Below, piece after piece: positions 11,186-22,341 of a DNA stretch of 64,000 nt. The notes below the pieces were generated by a model. It worked only from the letters and a program-made list of their open reading frames with translations. It did no database searches and was not told the DNA's origin. Position 1 is the stretch's first letter, and the number at the start of each line of letters is the position of its first letter. Position numbers and translations under genes: made by a program. Source of the stretch: Moniliella sp. 'wahieum' (Eukaryota; Basidiomycota; Moniliellomycetes; Moniliellales; Moniliellaceae); NCBI GenBank assembly GCA_003971905.1, contig RSEE01000069.1, positions 248,001 through 312,000 on the forward strand, written 5' to 3'.

Positions 11186-11425
11186 CTAGGCAACGCGATC
11201 GGTAGGGGCCGGCCAGGCTTCTTCGTGCCGGGCCAGCATCTGGTAGTGTGCCTCGGTATACTGGGCAGGTCCGCGGCGCATACGGCGGCCCATGTGGCTG
11301 AGAAGCTCCTGGCCCATGCAAGACGAGAGAAAGCACCAGACCAGCGCCAGGAAGCAGAAGAGCGCCATGGCCACCAAGGTCCAGATGAGCTTGGCGCTCA
11401 GTTGCTCCGCTTCATCCTGCGCCAT
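11186..11425 (-). CDS. Small single-pass membrane protein, unknown
   Basis: Taken from ATG 11425 this gives 79 residues: MAQDEAEQLSAKLIWTLVAM opens it, and a hydrophobic stretch (about residues 12-37, LIWTLVAMALFCFLALVWCF) could span a membrane once. A basic region MGRRMRRG follows the segment, then a polar tail. A possible alternative is a spliced form, with an upstream exon around 11540-11600 (donor GTATGTC near 11540) joined at a CAG just inside this ATG. I do not recognise the family. It lies tail-to-tail with EBP1 and head-to-head with NOG1 (start 11862), so it would share a promoter region with NOG1. Confidence 0.45.
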   Translation of the reverse strand: MAQDEAEQLSAKLIWTLVAMALFCFLALVWCFLSSCMGQELLSHMGRRMRRGPAQYTEAHYQMLARHEEAWPAPTDRVA

Positions 11426-11861
11426 CGTGGGGAGGGCGGGATGGTGTCAGGCAGCGGACATGAACTGATGGAGGAACACAGGGAGGACGGGAATCAGCGC
11501 GAGGCGCGCCGTAGTCGCAGGCGCCAATAAAAGACATACCCGCCCGAATGGAAGGATTGGTAGGAGGCGTCCGAGGATGGAGGAGGTGGGGGCGGGGGCG
11601 GGCGGTGGTGTGCCCTACGGAAGTGTGCTCTAGAGTGGCCCGGTGTGCCCCCCCCGGTCTCCGCCCATGGAGGCCACCTTGGATCGGTGCAACGTCCTGT
11701 GTCTATTCCGCCCCAGGGGCCCACCTGCGCGCAATTCCGCTGGGTATTTTTTTTTGCGGCGGGCCAGCGACGGGAGCTACAGCCAGCAGATCGGCCGCCG
11801 TCTCTTCCTTCCTGCTGCCACCACCTTGGACACTCCCTCGACCCTCCCCCGCCCGCCCGCC

Positions 11862-13973
11862 ATGGCGACGTTCAAGAGCAACATTGCGCCTGTCCCGACC
11901 GCAAGCGATTTCTTGGACATTGTCCTGTCCAAGACGCAGCGCCGTACCCCCACTGTGGTCCATCCAGGATGGAAAATCACCCGTATCCGCAGCTTTTACA
12001 TGCGCAAGGTCATGTTTACTAAGGACTCCTTTACCGAAAAGCTCGCTGCTATTCTTGAAGAGTTTCCTATTCTGGATGTATGTTACCCGCCCCTGGTCGT
12101 TGGTTGTCCGTCGCTGACCTTTGCTCTTGTCGCCGTCAGAACTTGCACCCGTTCCTGCGTCGCTCATGAACGTCCTGTATGACAAAAACCACTACAAGCT
12201 CGCCCTGGGCCAGCTCAATACTGCCAAGCACCTGATTGAGCAGGTTGCCAAGGACTACACACGTCTCCTCAAGTACGGTGACAGTCTGTACCGCTGCAAG
12301 CAGCTCAAACGTGCTGCCATGGGTCGCATGGCTACTATCATGCGCCGCCAGAAGGATTCCCTCGCATACCTCGAGCAGGTCCGCCAACACATCTCCCGTC
12401 TGCCCTCCATTGACCCCTCAGCCCGTACACTGCTCATTTGCGGCTACCCGAACGTGGGCAAGTCCAGCTTCATCAACAAGGTCACCCGGGCGGATGTGGA
12501 TGTGCAGCCGTATGCGTTCACGACCAAGAGCCTGTTCGTGGGTCACATGGACTACAAGTACCTCCGCTGGCAGGTGATTGACACCCCCGGTATCCTTGAC
12601 CATCCCCTTGAGGAGATGAACACGATTGAGATGCATCCATCACCGCGTTGGCCCATCTGCGCTCGGCTGTGCTGTACTTTATGGACTTGTCTGAACAGTG
12701 CGGCTACACGGTCGAGGCCCAGGTCCAGCTGTTCACTCGATCAAGCCCCTGTTGGCGGAAAGCCCACCTTTGTGGTCGTCAACAAGGTCGACGTTCTCCG
12801 CCCGGCCGATCTGGACGAGCCGCGGGCCAAGCTGCTGCAGTCCATCGTTGACGAAGGCGCTGGCAAGGTCCACCTCATGGAGGCTTCCACGTTTACCGAC
12901 GAGGGTATCATGGATGTGCGCAACGCCGCTTGCGACGCCCTGCTTTCGCTCCGTGTCGAGGCGAAATCCAAGTCGCACAAGGCAAATCAGGATGACGTTC
13001 TGAACCGTCTGCATGTTGCCATGCCCAAGACGCGCGACAATGTGGAACGGAAACCCTTTATTCCCGCTGGCGTCGCCGGTAGGGCCAAGTACGACAAGGA
13101 GGATCCTAACCGGCGCAGGCTCGAACGGACCTGGAGGCGGAGAACGGTGGTGTCGGGCGTGTACTCGTCGGATCTGCGCAGAACTATCTGCTGGAAAACG
13201 ACGAGTGGAAGTACGATGTGATTCCCGAGATTGCGGATGGCAAGAACATTGCCGACTTTGTTTGATCCCGACATTCTGGAGAAACTCGAGGCGTGGAGAA
13301 GGAGGAGGAGAAGCTGGAGGCAGATGGCTTCTATGACGAGTCGGACGAGGAGGTTGATGAAGAGGCTGGGAGATCCGTGCGACCGCCAAGGAGATCCGGT
13401 ACAGGCAGGCGGTGGCCAAGCAGGATGCTCAGCGGCGCAAGGCCAAACATACTGCCGTCAAGTCCCGCGCAAACTGCAGCAGCACTCGATCAGCGAAATG
13501 GGTACCAGCTTCGCGAGTCGGGCATTGACCCTTCCAGCATCGAGGCTCGTGCTGCCGTCCTGGCCAAGGCCAAAGGCTTGGACAGCAAGCGGAAGCGCCG
13601 CGATGAGGATGAGGAGATGGGCGAGGCAGAGGAGGCGATGGACACGGACGAAACTCCCGCCGCAAGGCACGCAAGAGCAACGAAGGCCGTGGCGTCGCGA
13701 CCAAGTCCAGCACCAAGCTTGGCACCCGCTCTCTACTGCTGGTCTCAAGACGAGGCACAGGCCAAGAAGGCCCTCAAGCTCCACGACCTCTCCATCCGCC
13801 AGCGCAACTACCATGGGACCAAGGCGAAGGCGACCGCGCCATCAAGGAGGCACGGCCTCAGTGGCTTTACGCGGCAAGATGTCTGCCGGCACCGCCGCAG
13901 CCGGTAAGCTACCGATCCAGCCTTGGCTTGCCCTGGCGGTCGCGGTGGCAAGGGCAAGGCCGGAGCGTGTTGA
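11862..13973 (+). CDS. NOG1: Nucleolar GTPase Nog1 (60S assembly)
   Basis: Obg/NOG-family GTPase needed for late nucleolar and nucleoplasmic 60S maturation. The start [20 protein letters not shown] and the helical N-terminal domain ([20 protein letters not shown]) precede a canonical intron at 12078-12139. The G domain then shows G1 [17 protein letters not shown], the switch [17 protein letters not shown]3 [21 protein letters not shown]4 [10 protein letters not shown] and a G5 ST-type region. The C-terminal NOG1 part ([21 protein letters not shown]...[18 protein letters not shown]) is acidic, then Lys-rich, and ends in [12 protein letters not shown] before TGA 13971-13973. Frameshifts are frequent (about 12165, 12635, 12735, 12755, 13115, 13255 and more in the tail). 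Those I could place are one missing base, such as a G at about 12634 in the codon after GAGATG. Length and order are otherwise normal. Confidence 0.92.
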
Positions 13974-14513
13974 TCCTAAGGGATGCTTTTGCTTTCAGGT
14001 CTCATGTACTATTACTTCCCCCCATGGAACTCCCCTCTCCCTTTCCTCAAACAATGCTCGTTATTACCCGAACCAGGCCCCCTCCTGTCCTTAGCAGCTT
14101 TCTCATAGGGTACCAGTTACTCAGTAAATGGGCCTTAGCCAACCGGTCTGGGTCCTCCTCCCTAATGTGCCCGCTGAGCCTGGAAGGAATGTTTTTGAAG
14201 TTGAGACGAGAGCAATACAGTGCGCCAGGAAGTGAAGGCTGCGACAGTCCTACTATGATCGATGGACAAAGAAATGGGAAGGTGTGAATTCTCGAGAAGC
14301 CCAAACGGGGGAGAGGTTGGATTGATTATTGGCCATACAACTAAGCCTTAGTACCTTGGCCCAGCCCAGGCCGCAGTCTCCTCTCAACAGAGAGAATGAA
14401 ATGAAAGCCGCTTCCCTACCAGCCTGGAAGGACAAAGACAAGGCAGGATGACATGAACCGACCAAATGCAGAGCGGTCGCATAGATTGGCTCAAACCGAC
14501 CAACGGCCACACC
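13974..14513. other. Convergent 3' region between NOG1 and Ran gene
   Basis: Both flanking genes end here. There is no coding content I can support. Confidence 0.4.
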
Positions 14514-15221
14514 TTAGAAGTCCCCATCGTCCTCGTCGGGAAGCGGAGCGGCGGCGGCCGTGTCGAGCTCCTGCTGGTACTTCTGCATGAGAGCCGCGTC
14601 GACCTGGACCTCAGGGGGCGCAAGGGCAGGAGCAGCAACAAACTCGAGGTTGTTGTTGCCAACGAGCTTGCGGGCGAGCCAGAGGAAGGGCTTTTCAAAG
14701 TTGTAGTTGCTCTTGGCAGAGATCTCAAAGTACTGCAGGTTCTTTTTGCGGTGGAAGGTGACAGCGCCCGTCTTGACCTTGCGCTCCTTGACGTCGACCT
14801 TGTTGCCGCAGAGAACAATGGGGATGTTCGCAGACACGCTCCAGGTCGCGGTACCAGTTGGGCACGTTCTTGTACGTGATGCGCGACGTGACGTCAAACA
14901 TGATGATGCCGCACTGGCCCTGGATGTAGTAGCCGTCACGCAGGCCACCAAACTCTCCTGGCCAGCGGTGTCCCAGACGTTGAAGACGATGTTGCCAAAG
15001 TTGGTGTGGAAGGAGAGAGGGTGGACCTCGACACCGAGCGTGGCAATGTACTTCTTCTCAAACTCGCCCGTCAGGTGGCGCTTGACGAACGTCGTCTTGC
15101 CGGTGCCGCCGTCGCCGACTAGGGAGGGGGGGACAGTCAGCGGAGAGCTGGCGGGGCAAGGCAGGAGAGGAGGAGGGCACGCACCGAGCACAAGCTTGAA
15201 GGTGGGGACCTCGGCAGCCAT
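14514..15221 (-). CDS. Ran GTPase (Gsp1/Spi1)
   Basis: Small GTPase that drives nucleocytoplasmic transport, including export of 60S subunits. ATG 15221 begins [12 protein letters not shown]; a 66-bp intron (15184-15119, GTGCGT...CCTAG) splits the P-loop at [20 protein letters not shown]. The rest follows Ran almost word for word: switch [55 protein letters not shown], and the acidic C-terminus [10 protein letters not shown], a Ran hallmark. Two frame changes surround the WDTAGQE-to-ENIPIVL segment (14975 to about 14835); the first is a lost A after GAG. The essential nature of this gene is a strong argument that the breaks are sequence errors. The divergent partner is the FAD dehydrogenase at 15692. 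Confidence 0.95.
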   Translation of the reverse strand: MAAEVPTFKLVLGACPPPLLPCPASSPLTVPPSLVGDGGTGKTTFVKRHLTGEFEKKYIATLGVEVHPLSFHTNFGNIVFNVWDTAGQESLVACVTATTSRASAASSCLTSRRASRTRTCPTGTATWSVSANIPIVLCGNKVDVKERKVKTGAVTFHRKKNLQYFEISAKSNYNFEKPFLWLARKLVGNNNLEFVAAPALAPPEVQVDAALMQKYQQELDTAAAAPLPDEDDGDF

Positions 15222-15691
15222 GGGTGGGAAGAGCGGGGCGCGAAGGGGATGGAGGAAGGGGCGGTCGAGCGCCAAGTGGGACGCTGGGCGTGCAGACCGC
15301 AGGCTGGACGCTACGCTCGCCTGCGACGGGCCGGCAAACACGGCACGGGCGCCTGTGCGGGCCATGCGCGCAGCCAGCCGCCGCCGCGCGGCGCGGGGCT
15401 GTGTGGGCTGGGCAGGCGAGGTGCGGCATGATCGGTCACCGGTGGAGGCCTAGGGTTGGCGGGTGGGCACGCGAGGGCAGGGCAGCGCACAGGCAGCTTC
15501 CAGTGGAGGCGCTTGAAGCTTGAACGTTCACTGGGGAAAGTTGAACGTTCAAGCGCATGCGTTTCTCCGGCGGAAAAATACCCCCGCGGGCAGGGCAGAC
15601 AAATTCAGCGGGCGAAGCAAGTCGGAGAGGCACACCCCCATAGATCCCGCCCCCACCGCCTCTGCTCCGTCTTCCGTTCTGGCTTGCGGCC
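15222..15691. promoter_or_regulatory. Divergent promoter between Ran and D-2HG dehydrogenase genes
   Basis: Very GC-rich. It contains an inverted repeat at 15509-15556 described separately. No additional gene. Confidence 0.45.
15509..15556. repeat. Inverted repeat with one extra heptamer unit
   Basis: The right arm TGAACGTTCAAGCGC (15542-15556) is the exact reverse complement of the left arm (15509-15530) once one 7-base unit, GCTTGAA, is removed from the left arm. An 11-base spacer separates the arms. It lies 288 bp upstream of the Ran ATG and 136 bp upstream of the dehydrogenase ATG, so it could be a cruciform or a paired factor site. Confidence 0.8.
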
Positions 15692-17475
15692 ATGCCCACC
15701 CTCGCGCTCCCGCTTGCCCGCGCCTCCGCCACGCGCACAGCCGCACGCATCGCCGCACGCATCGCCGCTGGGCCAGCGCCCGCGCTGCCTGCGCCCTCGT
15801 TCGCCGCCCTCTCGCCCCGCCCCCGCGGGGCGCTCGCCTGCCGCCTTGTGTCCGCACGCTCCTACTCGGCCCCCGCCGTGCAGCGCCGCAGCCTACGCCC
15901 AGCTGACGCCCCAGGATGTCGATGCGCTCGCCGGCTGTCTCGCCTCGCCGCCAGTGGGCTGCTCACCTCCCTCGCGCCCCCAGCGCAGCCACTCAGGTCG
16001 CCCGCGTCGAGCCGGCCGAACTCGACACGTACAACCACGATTGGATGGGCAAGTATGTGGGCAAGGCACAGGTCGTGGTCAAGCCCAAGACCACCGAGGA
16101 GGTGTCCAAGGTGCTCAAGTACTGCCACGAACACAACCTCGCCGTTGTCCCGCAGGGCGGCAACACGGGCCTCGTGGGCGGCGGCGTGCCCGTGTTTGAT
16201 GAGGTCATTATCAACCTCGGCAACATGAACTCGATCCGCACCTTCGACCCTGTGGCTGGCACGCTCGTGTGCGATGCTGGATGTATCCTCGAGTGCTGGA
16301 CAACGAGCTGGCGGACAAGGGGTACATGATGCCCCTCGACCTTGGCGCCAAGGGCACCTGCCAGATCGGGGGCAATGTGGCGACCAACGCGGGTGGGCTG
16401 CGCTTCCTCCGTTATGGCACGCTCCATGGAAACGTCTTGGGCCTCGAGGTCGTCCTCGCCGACGGGACGATTGTGAATGGTCTGAGCACCCTGCGGAAGG
16501 ACAACACGGGATACGATCTCAAGCAGCTCTTCATTGGTTCCGAGGGCACCCTCGGCATTATCACGGGAGTGTCCATCATACGCCCAAGAAGCCCTCGGCG
16601 GTGAATGTTGCCGTGTTTGGTCTCGATTCCTTTGACCGGGTGCAAGAGACGTTTGTCAAGGCTAAGCAATTCTGCGGCGAAATCTTGTCCGCGTTTGAGT
16701 ATGTGGACCAAGATGCGTTTAATGTGGTGCAGAAACACACTTCCTCCAAGGATCCGTTTGAACAACGGTATCCTTTCTATGTGCTGATCGAGACGAATGG
16801 CAGCAACAGTGAACACGACGAAGAGGTGCGTGCTGACCCTCCTCCCCTTTAACCCCTCCTCCCCTTACGCTGCTCGCTAACCCATCGCCAGAAACTTAAT
16901 GGCTTGCTTGAGAACCTGATGGAGACCGAAACTGTTGTCGATGGTGTGGTGGCCCAAGACCCAAGCCAAGCGTCCAAGCGCTGGTCTCTGCGCGAGCTCA
17001 TCCCCGAGGCTGCCGGGAAGGAGGGAAAGACATACAAGTACGATTTGAGTATCCCCATTGCTGACATGGAGCAACTTTCTCTCCATCTCAAGCAGCACTT
17101 GCGTGACCAAGGTGTCTGGGCCGGGGGGAAGATGGCAAGGGCGTTCGTGATCTCGTCTCCTTTGGCCACATTGGAGATGGAAACCAGCACATCAACGTCA
17201 TTGTTGACCGGTTTGACCCCGTGTACGAAAACGCGATCGAGCCCCATATCTATGAGTGGGTCAGCGCGCACAAGTATGTTCTCCCTTCCGATTGCATGAT
17301 GATGTCCTGACCTTTTCGCTAGGGGCTCCGTCTCGGCCGAACACGGCTTGGGATTGATGAAGGCTACCAAAATCGGGTACAGCAAGAGTCCGGTGCAGAT
17401 CGAGATGATGAAGAAAATCAAGCACCTGTACGACCCCAAGGGGATCCTTAACCCGTACAAGTACATTCAAGTCTA
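15692..17475 (+). CDS. FAD-linked D-2-hydroxyglutarate / D-lactate dehydrogenase
   Basis: Oxidises D-2-hydroxy acids (Dld2/Dld3/D2HGDH group of the VAO flavoprotein family). ATG 15692 opens an Arg/Ala-rich leader ([14 protein letters not shown]) that looks like a mitochondrial targeting peptide. The FAD-binding domain shows [79 protein letters not shown] and [16 protein letters not shown]. The C-terminal oxidase domain has [16 protein letters not shown] and [12 protein letters not shown], ending NPYKYIQV. Canonical introns lie at 16826-16891 and 17274-17322. Frame breaks are near 15890, 16290, 16583 and 17125. Family knowledge favours D-2-hydroxyglutarate over D-lactate as substrate, but sequence alone does not settle it. 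Confidence 0.9.
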
Positions 17476-17675
17476 GGAGACGTTTCCTTCCTTCCCTCAT
17501 GCCTCCCAATTTGTATTCACTACAAGTACATTTATCACCGGCCTTTTCATAGAACGAAAGATCCCGGAGGCAATGGAGTGGAGCAAAATGAAGGATCATT
17601 GATCGTTGGAATGCAAACGTTAAAACACGTGTGTAAATGCCAGTTGAAGAGCACAACCTCATCTTCTGTCGAAAA

Positions 17676-18873
17676 TCAGCAGAGTTTATTCGGAGCGTTC
17701 TGGCACTTGTTCTTGCCCTGGTTGCCACCGTCCAGGTTAACCTCGTTGAACTGGAAGCCCGAGCAGGATCCCTGGCCACAGACAATGTTGATGGGCACAG
17801 CGTCGCCGGTCAACGTGCCTTGGAAGTGGTTGACGTGCACGTCAGTGATGGCACGCCAGTGGTAGGGTGGCCACTGGGCCCACCCTTGTAGTAGTCCTGC
17901 TCAATCTGGATGCCGTACTGGCTCACGCCTTGGAGGGTCAGGTGGGTGTAGGTCACGTTGGAAACGGACCCCTGAGCATCCTGCACCGTCTTGATCCGCA
18001 TCGCGTTGGCCGAATCGACAATGGTCGAGTGTGCCACATACACGTCCTTGACCACATTTGCTCCGACCGCCAACACTGCCGATCGAGATGCCGTGGCCAC
18101 CAGAGCAGTACGCGCCTTGGAAGATCACATCGGTCCACTGTTGATGGCGAGGCAGTCGTCTTGGTTGTACACAGTAGGCTGATCACTTTGGTCAGCATCC
18201 CACCTGTCATAAATCTCCCGAGTGGGGACAAGTGGGGCGAAAACAGATATAATACTCACGTTGTAGATGTGCACACCCGTCGAGGCGCCCACGTCAAAGG
18301 CGTCGGTGTTGTGCCCCCTTGGTGTCGCCATCCTTGCTGTCAATGTGGACGCCGGTGACAGTGAGGCCATTTACACCAATAGAGAAGGCCTGGACGGGGG
18401 TGTTCTTGACGCTCAAGTCGGAGATGTGGCCATTGTTGACGTTGTGGAAGAGAAGAACTTGGGCTTCGTCTTACCGTCATCGCCCTTGCCGTCCCACCAG
18501 CGCTCGCCTTGGCAGTTGATCAAGTGGCCGTTGGCCCCCGTGACTGTGATGCTGTCACCCTGCACTGCGATCAGAGGACCTTCCCACTCCTTGTACCCGA
18601 ACGTCGTTGTCCCGCAAACGTCACGCTCGTCCCGGCGCTCAACTTGGTCAGGTCCAGTGTCTGGCCCGCAGGCACGGCCATATCTTGAATGGTGATGGAG
18701 CGGCAGTTGGCTTGTCCGTTCAGCTGGCTGAACGAGGTGAAGACACAATTGTTGTCCCGCCGGTCCACGGCAATGTTCCTCTCGCCAAAGGGACGGGTCT
18801 TGGCCGGCGCCCCACTCATGGCGTTGGCTGCGGCCAGCGCAGCGGCAAGAGAGACCCAAGGAAGAAGATGCAT
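17676..18873 (-). CDS. Secreted endopolygalacturonase (GH28)
   Basis: Hydrolyses homogalacturonan in plant pectin. ATG 18873 begins a clear signal peptide ([20 protein letters not shown]) followed by a dibasic site (DRR) suited to Kex2-type processing. The right-handed beta-helix carries all four GH28 active-site motifs: [19 protein letters not shown] (after an 81-bp intron, 18259-18179), [12 protein letters not shown] and RIKT. The C-terminus has the conserved Cys pairs ([21 protein letters not shown]) and ends NKLC. Frame changes near 18600, 18460, 18325, 18115, 18070 and 17850 interrupt the frame. It implies contact with plant material (phytopathogen, endophyte or saprobe). Confidence 0.93.
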
Positions 18874-18990
18874 CTTGAGAGTGTGTGTGAAAGGGAGGGC
18901 AGTGGGGAGAGGTGGGTGATGGGTAGGGAGGAGGTAGATGAGGGAGCTGAAAAGAGGAGATGCATTCAAAGCGCTGTTGGCAGGAAATCT

Positions 18991-18999
18991 CTTTTTATA
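18991..18999 (-). promoter_or_regulatory. TATA box of the polygalacturonase gene
   Basis: On the minus strand TATAAAAAG lies 118 bp upstream of the ATG, a consensus TATA element at a normal fungal distance. TATA promoters fit an inducible secreted enzyme. Confidence 0.6.
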
Positions 19000-19917
19000 A
19001 GCCCCAGACAGCAAAGGATTGAGGAGAGCCAGTAGCCAATACGCATCGTGACATGTGGGTTGTCCTGTCAATGACAATTAGGTACTAGTAGCCACTCAAG
19101 CATCCTAGTAGAGTTTGCCAAGCTTTGGAGCTCCACGTACTCCACCTACACCACAGACATAGGTACCCGCCATCATGATTCTCATATGCGTCACACAACA
19201 GGTATGCCCATGTACGCAGCAGGCCCTCGGGCCTCAGGCTCAGGGCGCCGCAGTCGGCGTCTTGTAGGGACAAGGGAAGAGGCAGTAGGGAGGAGCAAGA
19301 GTGCTTTGGACCGACGGTTGGGGATGTGACAGAGGAGTGGGTACCTCAGTTGGGCCTGGGCAAATGAATACACGTGCCCGGCGTGTGGAGCCAAATCTGC
19401 CGAACCACCTGTGCGCCCTCCCGCACCGCCCTTGTCCCTGAGCCACACACTCCGCTCGGCACCTCGTGCTCCAACCACACTATTTGTCCATTTCACTTTT
19501 TTGTGGGGTTTATTGTGCCGCTGGTGCGACGCTTCCCGAAGGCTGACGGTGACCGGTGAGTGTGCAGCCAACGTCAACCGGTAGTCCAACGGTCGCTGCC
19601 TTTAATCCTTGTCAAGCGGATTGGGCAAGGCCGATGCTCTCGACGATCCCGCCGATGGCTTCCCTCTACGCCCAGACCTTCAGGTGGCGGAAGGGGTCTG
19701 TGCGCGCGTGCGGCTCAACGTACGCTCAACTGAGCCTGAGCGAGAAGAGCCCTCCTGAGCCTGCAGGCTCTAATTTGAATCGCTTACCCCAGCAGCAGTA
19801 TTGGGATTTGTCAGCCCATGGTCGGCTTTTGTCCGCAGCTTCTCCGCTGCTTGGTCTCTTCTCCGGGGTTTCGCCTCTTCCCAGCCGTCTCATTTCCGAG
19901 CAAGGGTTTGCAAAACC
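19000..19917. other. Intergenic between polygalacturonase and ILV3
   Basis: About 0.9 kb of shared divergent upstream DNA. Frames on both strands are short, with no motif that I can recognise. Confidence 0.4.
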
Positions 19918-19946
19918 TTGACGCTTGAAGCTTGAAGCTTGACTGG
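19918..19946. repeat. CTTGAAG heptamer array upstream of ILV3
   Basis: About three copies of the 7-base unit GAAGCTT/CTTGAAG, flanked by CTTGACG and CTTGACT variants. It lies 64-92 bp upstream of the ILV3 start, inside its likely promoter. Confidence 0.8.
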
Positions 19947-20009
19947 ACATAGGCGGGCCACATCTCCTCCTCCTTCCTCCACCCCTTCCCTCTTTGTGTT
20001 TGCGTCAGC

Positions 20010-21858
20010 ATGGGACTCCTCTGTGCGACTCGGACAGCGGCGCGCTCGCTCGCACCTGCGCGTCATGCCGCCGCGTTCTCGTCGTCGGCGCATGTTGCCA
20101 ATCGCCCTCCCCTGGCCACCTGAACAAGTACTCCTCCATCATCACCGCCCCCAAGACCAGGGTGCATCTCAGGCCATGCTCTACGCCACCGAGGGCATCG
20201 AATCGAAGGACGACCTGTCCCGTGCTATGGTGGTGTGGCCAGTGTCTGGTGCGTCTCTTTCTCTCCGATTTCTCCTCAAAGCTGACCCGCAGCCCAGGTA
20301 CGAGGGCAACCCGTGCAACCGCCACCTGTTGGGCGTCGGCAGCGTGTGAAAAAGTCATCAACGAGGCGGTCTTACCGGCTACCAGTTCGGCACGGTCGGT
20401 GTCAGTGATGGTATCTCAATGGGAACGTCGGCCATGTCGTACTCGCTGCCCTCGCGCGACCTAATTGCCGACTCGGTTGAGAGCGCCTGCGGCGGCCATT
20501 GGCTCGACGGAGCGGTCGTCATTCCTGGATGTGACAAAAACATGCCCGGTGTGCTCATGGCCCTGGGCCGCCTCAACCGCCCTGGCATATGCTGTATGGA
20601 GGCACCATCCGTCCTGGCCACTGTGGCGGCGAGACGTTGGACATTGTCTCGGCCTTCCAGGCCTACGGTTCTTACCTCGCCGAAGGCCAGACAGCCGAAG
20701 CGGAAACCAAGCGGGCCAATGTCATTCGTAACTGCTGCCCTGGCCCTGGTGCATGCGGCGGCATGTACACTGCCAACACGATTGCGTCTGCGCCGAGGCC
20801 TTGGGTATGTCCCTCCCGGGCTCCTCCAGCTTCCCCGCAGAATACCCGGAGAAGCAGGCTGAGTGCGACTCGATGGGTGCGGCGATGCGCAACCTTCTTG
20901 AGAAGGACATCAAGCCACGCGACATTATGGTTAAGAGTGCATTTGAGGATGCGATTGCCCTACTATGGTTCTCGGGGCTCGACGAATGTGGTGCTTCACT
21001 TGATTGCCATTGCTCGCACGGTAGGCGTTGAACTTTCCCTGGACGATTTCCAGCGCATTGCGGAGGAGACGCCTTTCCTGGCCGACATGAAGCCAAGTGG
21101 CAAGTACGTGATGGAAGACCTGTGGCTGCAGTGCGGTGGTATGCCGACCATCATGCAATACTTGATTGAGAACAAGTTCATGAAGGGTGAGCACATGACC
21201 GTTACGGGCCGCACGTTGGCAGAAAACGTGGACCGGTGGACGCATGAGCGTGGCAAGCTTCCCGAGTCGCAGAAGCTGCTGCGGCCTAAGGAAAATCCAC
21301 TCAAGTCGACGGGCCACCTGCGCATTCTCAAGGGCAACCTGGCCCCTGGTGGTGCTGTGGCCAAGATTACCGGAAAGGAAGGCCTTCACTTTACCGGTAA
21401 GGCGCGTGTTTGACACGGAGGACGACTTGGTCCATGCTGTGGACAGAACACAATCAAAAAGGGGGAGAAGACGGTGGTGGTGCTGCGGTACAAGGGTCCC
21501 AAAGGCGGGCCAGGCATGCCCGAGATGCTCAAGCCCACGTCGCTCATCATGGGGGCTGGCTTGGACAGGATGTTGCCTGCTTGACTGACGGTCGCTTCTC
21601 GGGCGGCTCGCACGGCTTCGTCATTGGCCACGTGGTGCCCGAGGCCCAGGTGGGCGGGCCCATTGCTCTGGTGCGCGACGGCGATACGATCAAGATTGAT
21701 GCCGAGAAGAACACACTTGATTTGGTCGTGGTCGGAGGAAGAGCTGGCCAAGCGCCGCGCCGCGTTTGTGCTCCGCCGCTCAACCGACCCAAGGCACACT
21801 ACTCAAGTATGCTCGCAACGTTGCCGACGCCAGCCATGGCTGCGTGACCGACCTTTAA
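20010..21858 (+). CDS. ILV3: Dihydroxy-acid dehydratase (mitochondrial)
   Basis: Fe-S enzyme for the third step of valine/isoleucine synthesis, in the mitochondrial matrix. ATG 20010 begins a targeting leader ([20 protein letters not shown]). A 49-bp intron (20249-20297) splits [13 protein letters not shown]. Cluster and catalytic motifs follow: [69 protein letters not shown]-type text, then [77 protein letters not shown] and the end SHGCVTDL. Frame breaks near 20358, 20375, 20595, 20795, 20965, 21405, 21440, 21565, 21735 and 21775 are mostly explained by a lost base (a C at about 20353 and again at about 20369). Confidence 0.93.
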
Positions 21859-22341
21859 GAAAATTCAGGACTCCTGTCCCTGTCCCATCTCCAGCATGTA
21901 GGCATCATCGAATGTAGATCCATCACGGCCATCGAAGGTTCGTCGAAGGTTGGCCACGTTGACCGAGGCGAGGGCGTGACAGAGATGGATGTAGCTCGAA
22001 ACAGCCTCTGAAAGGCTGGCCATGCCGCCCATCAGCCATCAGCGCATCAGCGCTCTACTGCGCCTCAGCCGATGGTGGTTGCACGATGTGAGTAATTGAC
22101 TAACACGGCGAGTCGGCACAGCCGCAGCTGCGCAGAAGGCCTGATAACTCACACGGCCCCCCTTCCGCTCGTCCCAGGTCCAATGGCCCTAGGAAGTTTG
22201 AGATATTAATTAAACCGGCAGCGAAGCCAAGCTGGAGCTTGTCGTGCTTCGACTTGCTCTTTTTCGCGTTCTTGCTTCTGCTCCAACCACCACATTGAAT
22301 CTCGGAGATTACTGCAGCGCCCTCTCCCTCTGGTTCCGTTG
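21859..22341. other. Intergenic between ILV3 and nucleoside hydrolase
   Basis: ILV3 3' end and promoter of the next gene, same strand. No gene or repeat array seen. Confidence 0.4.

Noticed and set aside
19191-19921. Two medium frames between polygalacturonase and ILV3
   Set aside because: They overlap promoter DNA, have random-looking composition and no recognisable motif.
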